From contig CBIFWW010000001.1 of NCBI GenBank assembly GCA_966186435.1, positions 1-64,000 of the forward strand: a stretch of DNA of 64,000 nucleotides, given 5' to 3'. The first letter of the stretch is position 1, and the number at the start of each line of letters is the position of its first letter. Positions 6,901 through 14,232 of this stretch are shown here, piece after piece. Origin of the DNA: CBIFWW01 sp966186435. Lineage in GTDB: Bacteria > Pseudomonadota > Gammaproteobacteria > Enterobacterales > Enterobacteriaceae. The position numbers and the translations under genes are program-made. A model generated the notes under the pieces. That model was not told the origin of the DNA. It did not search any database and was given only the letters and a program-made list of their open reading frames with translations.

Positions 6901-9264
6901 ATGAAAACCTTAAAGCTTTGGACGTTGTCCAAAACCGATTCTCACCACGTTGAATTAACGGTAGAAGGCAAGCACACCCTGTGCCTGTATATTCTGGAAC
7001 AGGATATGTTCCGCGTGGCGATTAAGCGCCAGGGTGCCTTTACCCTTGACCGCACTTGGGGGATTGCCCCGGAGAAAGATGTGCCGTGGGAGGGCCGTAG
7101 CCGTGACGATTTATCCGGCTTCTCCCTGCCTGCATTTACCGTTGAGGAAACCGAAGGCAGCCTGACCGTTGCCACCGAAAGCCTGCGTGTAACCGTGCGC
7201 CAGCCGCTGGCATTAACCTGGGAATACCGTAATCAGGCCGGCGAGTGGCAGCTTCTGGCCGCCGACCGCCCAACCAGCGCTTATTTGATGAATGCCCACG
7301 GTGATGGCGTGGCACATTACCAACGCCGTTTCCAGGATGACCGTTATTACGGTCTGGGTGAAAAAGCCGGTGATTTGCAGCGTAATGGTAAGCGTTATGA
7401 AATGCGTAACTTGGATGCGATGGGCTATAACGCCGCCTCCACCGATCCGCTGTATAAACATATTCCGTTTACCATCACCCGCCGTGATGACGTCTGCTTC
7501 GGGATGTATTACGACAACCTCAGCAACACCATGATGGACTTCGGTAACGAGCTGGATAACTACCACCTGCCGTACCGCCGTTGGGAAGCCCAGAGCGGGG
7601 ATATCGATTACTTTATCTTTGCTGGTAACAAGGTTATCGACATCACCAAAGCCTTTGTGCGTCTGACGGGTAAAACCTTATTTGGCCCGAAATGGAGTCT
7701 GGGTTATAGCGGCTCGACCATGCATTACACCGATGCACCGGATGCCCAGAACCAGCTGATGAACTTTATTCGCCTGTGTGAAGAGCATGCCATTCCGTGC
7801 GACTCATTCCAGCTTTCTTCCGGCTATACCTCGATCAAAGACAAGCGTTATGTCTTCAATTGGAACAATGAGAAAGTACCTGACCCACAGGGCATGAGCA
7901 AAGCATTCCTTGATGCCGGTATACATCTGGCGGCCAACATCAAGCCGTGCCTGTTGCAGGACCACCCGCGCTATAACGAAGTTGCCGATCAGGGCCTGTT
8001 TATCAAGGATTCTGAATCCGATAACCCAGAGCGCTCGGTATTCTGGGATGACGAAGGCTCCCATTTGGACTTTACCAACCCGGCGGCGATCGCCTGGTGG
8101 CAGGAAGGTGTGACCAAACAGCTGCTGGAAAAAGGCATTGAGTCCACCTGGAACGACAATAACGAATATGAAGTGTGGGACGGCGAAGCCCGCTGTCACG
8201 GCTTTGGTCAGCCCATCGCCATCAAACATATCCGCCCAGTGATGCCACTGCTGATGATGCGTGCCTCCCTGGAAGCCCAACAGTGCTATGCCCCGGAAAA
8301 ACGTCCCTACTTGATCTCCCGCTCCGGCTGTGCCGGGATGCAGCGTTATGTTCAAACCTGGAGTGGAGATAACCGCACCGACTGGACGACGCTGCGCTAT
8401 AACACCCGGATGGGTGTGGGCATGAGTCTTTCCGGCCTGTACAACGTTGGCCACGACGTGGGCGGTTTCTCTGGTGATAAGCCGGCTGCAGAACTGTTTG
8501 TCCGGTGGGTACAGAATGGTATGATGCACCCGCGCTTCACCATCCACTCCTGGAATGATGACCGTACCGTTAACGAGCCATGGATGTACCCGGCCGTCAC
8601 CCCGGCGATCCGCGAAGCCATCGAACTGCGTTACCGTCTGCTGCCATACTTCTACAACCTGCTGTGGCAGGCCCATGAAGATGACGAGCCGATGCTGCGC
8701 CCAACCTTCCTCGACCATGAGCATGATACCCGTACTTTTGAGGAAAATGACGAATTTATGCTGGGTCGCGATATGCTGGTAGCCAGCGTCGTGGAGCAAG
8801 GTCAGCGCCTGCGCCAGGTTTGGCTGCCGCAAAACGACAACGGCTGGTACGACTATCACACCGGTCAGTGGTTCAGCGGTGGTCAGCACATCACCCTCGA
8901 CGCCCCGCTGGAGCGCCTGCCGCTGCTGGTGCGTGCCGGTGCTGCGCTGCCATTAAGTGGCCGTCTGCACCATGTGAAAGCTACCGCCGACAATAGCCGC
9001 ACGCTGGCGCTGTACCCGGTGAAAGGCACTGGCACCAGCACTGGGGTGGTCTTTGACGATGACGGCGAATCCTGGGGTTACCAACAGGGCAATGCGCTGT
9101 GGCTGAACTGGGAAATGCGCTGCGATGCCGACGCTATTCATCTAACCATCACCCGTCGTGGTGATTATCAGCCTGCCTACTGCGCCATCGACTTCACCCT
9201 GCCTGCGGGCGAGCAGCGTAAGCTGGTGGTGAATGGACAGGTGGGAAATAGCTGGTCTTTGTAA
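6901..9264 (+). CDS. glycoside hydrolase family 31 (alpha-glucosidase/alpha-xylosidase-like)
   Basis: 787 residues, no signal peptide, hence cytoplasmic. N-terminal beta-sandwich with the GH31 loop DRYYGLGEKAGDLQRNGKRYEM, then the (beta/alpha)8 barrel. The nucleophile is expected at Asp419 in ESTWNDNNEYE (family W-x-D-M/N-N-E), and the acid/base at Asp490 in TWSGDNRTDW. C-terminal beta domains end at SWSL. Pairs with the MFS carrier 14 bases upstream under the divergent LacI regulator: import followed by hydrolysis. GH31 covers glucosidases, xylosidases and sulfoquinovosidases; the aglycone and sugar cannot be told from sequence. Confidence 0.9.
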   Translation: MKTLKLWTLSKTDSHHVELTVEGKHTLCLYILEQDMFRVAIKRQGAFTLDRTWGIAPEKDVPWEGRSRDDLSGFSLPAFTVEETEGSLTVATESLRVTVRQPLALTWEYRNQAGEWQLLAADRPTSAYLMNAHGDGVAHYQRRFQDDRYYGLGEKAGDLQRNGKRYEMRNLDAMGYNAASTDPLYKHIPFTITRRDDVCFGMYYDNLSNTMMDFGNELDNYHLPYRRWEAQSGDIDYFIFAGNKVIDITKAFVRLTGKTLFGPKWSLGYSGSTMHYTDAPDAQNQLMNFIRLCEEHAIPCDSFQLSSGYTSIKDKRYVFNWNNEKVPDPQGMSKAFLDAGIHLAANIKPCLLQDHPRYNEVADQGLFIKDSESDNPERSVFWDDEGSHLDFTNPAAIAWWQEGVTKQLLEKGIESTWNDNNEYEVWDGEARCHGFGQPIAIKHIRPVMPLLMMRASLEAQQCYAPEKRPYLISRSGCAGMQRYVQTWSGDNRTDWTTLRYNTRMGVGMSLSGLYNVGHDVGGFSGDKPAAELFVRWVQNGMMHPRFTIHSWNDDRTVNEPWMYPAVTPAIREAIELRYRLLPYFYNLLWQAHEDDEPMLRPTFLDHEHDTRTFEENDEFMLGRDMLVASVVEQGQRLRQVWLPQNDNGWYDYHTGQWFSGGQHITLDAPLERLPLLVRAGAALPLSGRLHHVKATADNSRTLALYPVKGTGTSTGVVFDDDGESWGYQQGNALWLNWEMRCDADAIHLTITRRGDYQPAYCAIDFTLPAGEQRKLVVNGQVGNSWSL

Positions 9265-9290
9265 ATGCATAACACCACCATGCTATCCAA

Positions 9291-9320
9291 TCCGCCGTCA
9301 TGTTGATGGCGGATTTTTTT
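9291..9320 (+). terminator. rho-independent terminator after GH31 gene
   Basis: TCCGCCGTCA, loop TGT, TGATGGCGGA followed by a T-run; one G-T pair in a 10-bp stem, 27 bases after the stop codon. Confidence 0.88.
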
Positions 9321-9371
9321 TGCCATTTGATAGTCAATCCTATTGAGAGCAGTAAAATCCTTGCGTTTAAA

Positions 9372-9383
9372 TTGTATATACAA
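9372..9383. promoter_or_regulatory. palindrome TTGTATATACAA, copy 1 (candidate antitoxin operator)
   Basis: Perfect 12-bp palindrome upstream of the toxin gene, in a strongly AT-rich stretch. An identical copy lies at 9447-9458. Ribbon-helix-helix antitoxins commonly repress their own operon through paired palindromes, so both are candidate autoregulatory sites. Confidence 0.6.
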
Positions 9384-9446
9384 AAATTAATATAATTATC
9401 ATTATATTGATTTATAATAATAATTTTTAAATAAATTGTCATTTTG

Positions 9447-9458
9447 TTGTATATACAA
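9447..9458. promoter_or_regulatory. palindrome TTGTATATACAA, copy 2
   Basis: Identical to the copy at 9372-9383, with start-to-start distance of 75 bp, and ending about 40 bases before the toxin start. Probably overlaps the promoter of the toxin-antitoxin operon. Confidence 0.6.
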
Positions 9459-9498
9459 TAGTCTACCATTCTTTCAAGCAAAGGATATGCTGACAACT

Positions 9499-9789
9499 AT
9501 GCAAATAGCTAAATCTGTTCTGATAAAAATTCTGCAAAAGCATGGTGTTACTCCTAAGGAAGTCGCGGAGTGCCTGTTAAATCGGGATGGCCGATACCTC
9601 ATTGATATCAGAGAAGGCCATCAAACCCAGCCGCCTACCCTATGGTTCATTGCTGAAACCAATAAAGGCAGGTTGCTTAAAATCTGCTTTGTCCCCCGGG
9701 GAGCGGGGAATGACACTGGTCCAACGCTGAAATCAGCCTTCGAGCCTAATGAAACTGAAATAAACATCTATCAGAGAAAAGCATACTGA
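9499..9789 (+). CDS. putative toxin of a toxin-first type II module (BrnT-like size and position)
   Basis: 96 residues from ATG 9499; an in-frame ATG at 9487 sits only one base from AAGGA (9481-9485), so 9499 is preferred although its spacing is long. The protein shows an HGVTPKEVAECL helix, then beta strands WFIAETNKGRLLKICFVP and a closing EINIYQRKAY, a layout reminiscent of small RelE/BrnT-fold ribonuclease toxins, but no catalytic residues can be assigned with confidence. The next gene encodes a ribbon-helix-helix antitoxin-like protein. Composition is AT-richer than the flanks, a sign of transfer. A second open frame covers the 68-base gap to the antitoxin (see findings). Confidence 0.65.
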   Translation: MQIAKSVLIKILQKHGVTPKEVAECLLNRDGRYLIDIREGHQTQPPTLWFIAETNKGRLLKICFVPRGAGNDTGPTLKSAFEPNETEINIYQRKAY

Positions 9790-9857
9790 ATGGCCTGATA
9801 GACCCATTAAGGCTGATTCAATTGCTCAACACTTAATAGAAGATCCCAGAGGAATAT

Positions 9858-10223
9858 ATGAAAAGTGAATTTGACGATGTTTTTGAAGAACAATGGGATA
9901 GCCGTAAGTTGGGTGCATCTTTAGAGCATGCAGAAGCGGTGTCAGATGCATATTCTGCAGAAGTTGATGCTCTGGTCAGCCTGCAAGCCATCTCCATTCG
10001 TTTACCTAAAACATTGATGAAAGATCTGAAAGACATTGCCGCACGCTATGAAATCGGCTATCAGCCAATGATTAGGGACCTTTTAAACAGGTTCGCTTTG
10101 GCGGAGCAAAAAAAGCATCTTAGCGATCGTTTAAGCCAACTCAACGAAACCGAAAACAACTTGGATAAAACAGGCCCGGTCTCTGAATTTATCTCTGAAA
10201 TTAAGAAACACTCCCGGGGCTAA
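9858..10223 (+). CDS. ribbon-helix-helix antitoxin, CopG/BrnA-like
   Basis: 121 residues with ribosome site AGAGGAATAT before ATG 9858. Acidic N-terminus (EFDDVFEEQWDSRKLG), then the RHH core ISIRLPKTLMKDLKDIAARY followed by EIGYQPMIRDLLNRF, typical for antitoxins of toxin-first modules; the charged C-terminal tail is unusually long. Expected to neutralise the preceding toxin and repress the operon through the paired TTGTATATACAA palindromes. Partner and operator are inferred from context. Confidence 0.78.
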   Translation: MKSEFDDVFEEQWDSRKLGASLEHAEAVSDAYSAEVDALVSLQAISIRLPKTLMKDLKDIAARYEIGYQPMIRDLLNRFALAEQKKHLSDRLSQLNETENNLDKTGPVSEFISEIKKHSRG

Positions 10224-10245
10224 TCGTAACCGGCACTGTGATACA

Positions 10246-10275
10246 AAAAAGGCCACCCATTCAGGTGGCCTTTTT
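10246..10275. terminator. bidirectional terminator between antitoxin and ybiT
   Basis: AAAAAGGCCACC, loop CATTCA, GGTGGCCTTTTT: a perfect 12-bp stem with A- and T-runs on either side, serving the convergent antitoxin and ybiT genes. Confidence 0.93.
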
Positions 10276-10294
10276 ACATCACTTAATCCTGAGA

Positions 10295-11887
10295 TTAATC
10301 AATACCTTTGGTACGCAGATAATCTTCGTAATTACCGGTGAAGTCGTGGATACCTTGCGGGGTGATTTCCATAATGCGGGTCGCCAGGGAGCTGACGAAC
10401 TCACGGTCGTGGGAAACAAAGATCAGGGTGCCCTGATACATTTCCAGCGCCATGTTCAGTGATTCAATGGATTCCATATCCAGGTGGTTGGTTGGTTCAT
10501 CCATGATCAGCACGTTAGGGCGCTCCATCATCAGTTTACCAAACAGCATACGGCCCTTTTCACCACCGGACAGCACTTTCACTTTCTTCTTGATGTCGTC
10601 CTGGCCGAACAGCAGACGGCCCAGAATACCGCGCACGGACTGCTCATCGTCGCCCTGCTGCATCCACTGGCTCATCCAGTCGAACACCGTCAGGTCGGTT
10701 TCAAAATCGGCGGCGTGATCCTGGGCGTAGTAACCAATCTGGCAATTTTCGGACCATTTAACGGTGCCGCTTTCCGGGGCCAGATCGCCCACCAAACATT
10801 TCAGGAAAGTAGATTTACCCACGCCGTTGGTACCCAGCACCGCCAGCTTCTCGCCCACTTCCAGCAGCATTTTGACGTTTTTAAACAGCGGGCCGTTATC
10901 AAACCCTTTGGTAAGACCTTCAACTTCCAGGGCGTTACGGAACAGTTTCTTATCCTGTTCAAAACGGATATACGGGTTCTGGCGGCTGGAGGCCTTCACT
11001 TCATCCAGTTTAATTTTATCGATCTGACGGGCGCGGGAGGTAGCCTGACGAGATTTAGAGGCGTTGGCGCTAAAGCGACTAACAAAGGATTGCAGGTCAG
11101 CAATCTGCGCTTTTTTCTTGGCGTTATCTGACAGCAGACGTTCGCGAACCTGAGTGGCCGCCGTCATGTATTCGTCGTAGTTACCTGGATAAACCCGGAG
11201 TTCGCCGTAGTCCAAATCCGCCATATGGGTACAGACCATGTTCAGGAAGTGACGATCGTGGGAAATAATGATCATGGTACTGTCGCGATCGTTCAGGGTC
11301 TGTTCCAGCCAACGGATGGTGTCGATGTCCAGGTTGTTAGTTGGTTCGTCCAGCAGCAGAATGTCTGGGTTAGAGAACAGGGCCTGGGCCAGCAATACAC
11401 GCAGTTTCCAGCCTGGGGCGACTTCGCTCATTGGGCCGTAATGTTGTTCCAGTGGAATACCCACACCCAGCAGCAGTTCACCGGCGCGGGATTCGGCAGA
11501 ATAGCCGTCCATTTCGCCATATTTTACTTCCAGATCGGCCACTTTATAGCCGTCTTCTTCGCTCATCTCTGGTAAAGCATAGATGCGGTCACGTTCTTGT
11601 TTGACTTCCCACAGCTCGCCGTGACCCATAATAACGGTGTCCAGCACGCTAAATTCTTCAAAAGCAAACTGATCCTGACGCAGCTTACCGATACGTTCAT
11701 TAGGATCTAAAGAGACGTTACCGCCGGAAGGTTGCAGATCCCCACCGAGGATCTTCATAAAGGTGGACTTGCCGCTACCGTTGGCGCCAATCAGGCCATA
11801 GCGGTTGCCGCCGCCAAATTTGACGGAGATATTTTCGAACAGCGGCTTACTGCCAAACTGCATGGTGACGTTACTGGAGGATAACAC
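10295..11887 (-). CDS. ybiT: ABC-F family ATPase YbiT
   Basis: 530 residues, the same as E. coli YbiT. Cytosolic, two ABC domains without membrane segments, acting on the ribosome like other ABC-F proteins. First domain: Walker A GANGSGKST, degenerate signature region EVAPGWKLRVLLAQAL, Walker B ILLLDEPTNNLD. A charged linker with the ABC-F element lies between them. Second domain: GTNGVGKST, LSGGEKGRM, VLIMDEPTNHLD. Start ATG 11887. Flanked by ldtB as in E. coli, while the genes on its other side (ybiU onward in E. coli) are replaced here. Confidence 0.96.
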   Translation of the reverse strand: MLSSSNVTMQFGSKPLFENISVKFGGGNRYGLIGANGSGKSTFMKILGGDLQPSGGNVSLDPNERIGKLRQDQFAFEEFSVLDTVIMGHGELWEVKQERDRIYALPEMSEEDGYKVADLEVKYGEMDGYSAESRAGELLLGVGIPLEQHYGPMSEVAPGWKLRVLLAQALFSNPDILLLDEPTNNLDIDTIRWLEQTLNDRDSTMIIISHDRHFLNMVCTHMADLDYGELRVYPGNYDEYMTAATQVRERLLSDNAKKKAQIADLQSFVSRFSANASKSRQATSRARQIDKIKLDEVKASSRQNPYIRFEQDKKLFRNALEVEGLTKGFDNGPLFKNVKMLLEVGEKLAVLGTNGVGKSTFLKCLVGDLAPESGTVKWSENCQIGYYAQDHAADFETDLTVFDWMSQWMQQGDDEQSVRGILGRLLFGQDDIKKKVKVLSGGEKGRMLFGKLMMERPNVLIMDEPTNHLDMESIESLNMALEMYQGTLIFVSHDREFVSSLATRIMEITPQGIHDFTGNYEDYLRTKGID

Positions 11888-12115
11888 GGGCTTTTCCTGA
11901 AAATAATGTGATCAACAACGTATTATGCCATAAGTGCGCTTTATAATCGCCCCCGTTATACATCGCCTACACTTGCCGCTAAACGTGAAAAATTTGTGAT
12001 TTAAGGCACATCTTAATTCCCACTGGCCGGTAATGAACATATACTGCTCTCCCGGTACTGCCGCTTGATTTTTAACCCAATAGCCTGCGTGGCCTAACAC
12101 TCTAATCAGCACAAC

Positions 12116-13036
12116 ATGACTATGAAATTACGTACAATTTTCTTGGCTGCTTTTGCAATCATCAGTTTTTGCAAGACCGCAGCCGCTGTGACCTATCCAC
12201 TGCCTACCGACGGTAGCCGGCTGGTAGGTCAGAATCAGGTTATTATTATCCCGGAAGGTAACAAACAGCCTCTGGAGTATTTCGCTGCTGAATATCAGTT
12301 GGGCCTGTCCAACCTGATGGAAGCCAACCCAGGCGTTGACCCGTACCTACCTAAAGGCGGTACCGTGCTCAACATCCCACAACAGATCATTCTGCCGGAT
12401 ACGGTTCATGAAGGTATCGTAATTAATAGCGCCGAAATGCGCCTGTATTACTACCCGAAAGGCAGCAATACCGTGATTGTGCTGCCAATTGGTATTGGTC
12501 AGCTGGGTAAAGATACTCCAGTCAACTGGGTGACCAAGGTAGAACGTAAAAAAGCCGGCCCTACCTGGACCCCAACGGCCAAGATGCATGCTGAATACAT
12601 CGCCGCCGGTGAACCACTGCCTGCGGTTGTTCCTGCTGGCCCGGATAACCCAATGGGCCTATACGCGCTGTACATTGGCCGCCTGTACGCCATCCACGGT
12701 ACTAATGCCAACTTTGGTATCGGCCTGCGTGTTAGCCATGGCTGTGTGCGTCTGCGTAACGAAGATATTAAATTCCTGTTCCAGAATGTGCCGGTGGGTA
12801 CCCGGGTTGAGTTTATCGATGAACCCGCTAAAGCCACCAGCGAGCCTGACGGCAGCCGTTACATCGAAGTGCATAACCCGCTTTCCACCAGTGAAGAGCA
12901 AATTGATAACAACGAAGTGGTGCCAATTAATCTGAGCAGCAACCTGAAAAATGTAACCGATCAGGCTGATGTGGATCAGAACATCGTGCAGCAAGCGATC
13001 GCCAACCGTTCCGGTATGCCGATTCGTTTGAACTAA
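12116..13036 (+). CDS. ldtB: L,D-transpeptidase LdtB (YbiS)
   Basis: 306 residues, equal to E. coli LdtB, which attaches Braun lipoprotein to peptidoglycan in the periplasm. Signal peptide of about 24 residues ending TAAA before VTYPLP; LysM-like region roughly 40-95 (PLEYFAAEYQLGLSNLMEANP); YkuD catalytic domain with HGTN and SHGCVRL, nucleophile Cys210 and His208. ATG 12116 used; an in-frame ATG two codons later corresponds to the usual MKL start. Monocistronic with a strong terminator behind it. Confidence 0.96.
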   Translation: MTMKLRTIFLAAFAIISFCKTAAAVTYPLPTDGSRLVGQNQVIIIPEGNKQPLEYFAAEYQLGLSNLMEANPGVDPYLPKGGTVLNIPQQIILPDTVHEGIVINSAEMRLYYYPKGSNTVIVLPIGIGQLGKDTPVNWVTKVERKKAGPTWTPTAKMHAEYIAAGEPLPAVVPAGPDNPMGLYALYIGRLYAIHGTNANFGIGLRVSHGCVRLRNEDIKFLFQNVPVGTRVEFIDEPAKATSEPDGSRYIEVHNPLSTSEEQIDNNEVVPINLSSNLKNVTDQADVDQNIVQQAIANRSGMPIRLN

Positions 13037-13054
13037 TCGCTGCCGTAGAAATGG

Positions 13055-13082
13055 AAAAGCCGCTCAATGAGCGGCTTTTTTT
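13055..13082 (+). terminator. terminator after ldtB, also facing the aldo/keto reductase
   Basis: AAAAGCCGCTC, loop AAT, GAGCGGCTTTTTTTT: an 11-bp perfect stem with a T-run, 18 bases after the ldtB stop. The A-run on the other side allows use by the convergent gene. Confidence 0.93.
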
Positions 13083-13091
13083 GGCTATGAA

Positions 13092-14132
13092 TTACTGGTC
13101 TTTCAACTGCTGCTGGCGGTAATCCCCCTGGCGCTCCAGCATCCAACCAGGATATTCGTTGGGCAGTGCACTCACCGTATTAAGGCTAGCCAATTCTTCT
13201 TCATTTAGCTGAACCTGTGTGGCCGCAATATTATCCGTAAGCTGTTCCGGCTTTTTGGCCCCTATAATCACACTGGTCACCACCGGCTGGTGTAGCAGCC
13301 AGGCCAGGGCAATCTGTGCCACACTCACCCCTTTGGCTTCGGCAAGCTTAGCCATCACATCCACGCAATCGAAGGCGCGCTCTTTATTGACTGGCGGGAA
13401 GTCAAATTCAACACGACGACTGCCAGCCTCTACCTGCCCATCCCGGCTATATTTCCCACTTAACAAGCCACCGGCCAGCGGACTCCATACCATCAGCCCT
13501 ACCCCCTCGCTTTGCAGCATCGGCACCAGCTCGCGCTCCAAGTCGCGACCCGCGAGGGTGTAATAGGCTTGCAGGGAGGCGAAGCGTGGAAGCCCCAGGC
13601 GCTCAGCGATCCCGAGAGCTTTCATGATTTGCCAGGCTGCCCAGTTGGAGACACCTATATAGCGCACGTGGCCGTGCTGCACCAGGTTATCCAGCGCGCG
13701 CAGGGTTTCTTCAATGGGGGTGGCCGGATCAAAGCCGTGGAGTTGATACAGGTCGATATGGTCCAGTTGCAGGCGCTTTAGGCTCTGCTTCACGCTCTCC
13801 ATAATATGGAAACGTGAGGAGCCACGGGAATTAGTGCCGCCAGTGCCGGTTTCGCCAAATACCTTGGTGGCGACCACCACATTCTCCCGGGGGATATTCA
13901 GGTTACGTAGCGCTTGGCCGGTGATCTCCTCAGCGCGGCCATTAGAATAGACGTTGGCGGTATCGATGAAATTAACCCCAGCATCAAGGGCGCTGCCCAG
14001 CAAGCCATCGACATCTTTTTGGGTCAGTTGGCCTATTTTGCCCCACATCCCTTCGTCGCCGCCGAAGGTCATGGTGCCAAGGCACAGTTCAGAAACAAAC
14101 AGCCCGGTATTACCTAATTTTTTATAACGCAT
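13092..14132 (-). CDS. aldo/keto reductase
   Basis: 346 residues, NADPH-dependent (beta/alpha)8 reductase of the AKR superfamily. Starts MRYKKLGNTGLFVSELCLGTMTFGG. The catalytic tetrad is visible: Asp57 and Tyr62 in DTANVYSNG, Lys90 in VATKVFG, His132 in YQLHGFD. Cofactor loops SPLAGGLLSGKY and VIIGAKKPEQLTDN are typical. Probably reduces aldehydes or ketones as detoxification; the physiological substrate is unknown. Not at this place in E. coli. A 10-bp-arm inverted repeat lies 17 bases upstream of the start (14149-14173), suggesting repressor control, but no regulator is adjacent. Confidence 0.92.
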   Translation of the reverse strand: MRYKKLGNTGLFVSELCLGTMTFGGDEGMWGKIGQLTQKDVDGLLGSALDAGVNFIDTANVYSNGRAEEITGQALRNLNIPRENVVVATKVFGETGTGGTNSRGSSRFHIMESVKQSLKRLQLDHIDLYQLHGFDPATPIEETLRALDNLVQHGHVRYIGVSNWAAWQIMKALGIAERLGLPRFASLQAYYTLAGRDLERELVPMLQSEGVGLMVWSPLAGGLLSGKYSRDGQVEAGSRRVEFDFPPVNKERAFDCVDVMAKLAEAKGVSVAQIALAWLLHQPVVTSVIIGAKKPEQLTDNIAATQVQLNEEELASLNTVSALPNEYPGWMLERQGDYRQQQLKDQ

Positions 14133-14148
14133 TTTCCGCTCCGATAAT

Positions 14149-14173
14149 TAATGGATGGGACGACCATCCATTA
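14149..14173. promoter_or_regulatory. candidate operator of the aldo/keto reductase
   Basis: TAATGGATGG (14149-14158), 5-bp spacer GACGA, CCATCCATTA (14164-14173): perfect 10-bp arms immediately upstream of the reductase start. The 25-bp size suits a dimeric repressor. The binding protein is not evident in the window. Confidence 0.5.
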
Positions 14174-14232
14174 TGTCAGTCCCATGTTGGGGAAAAATGG
14201 GGCATTACTGCCGATTTCTTGCCCAATTATAT

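Noticed and set aside
7804..8889. 361-codon minus-strand open frame within the GH31 gene
   Set aside because: It covers the conserved GH31 catalytic region on the opposite strand, with no family similarity or ribosome site.
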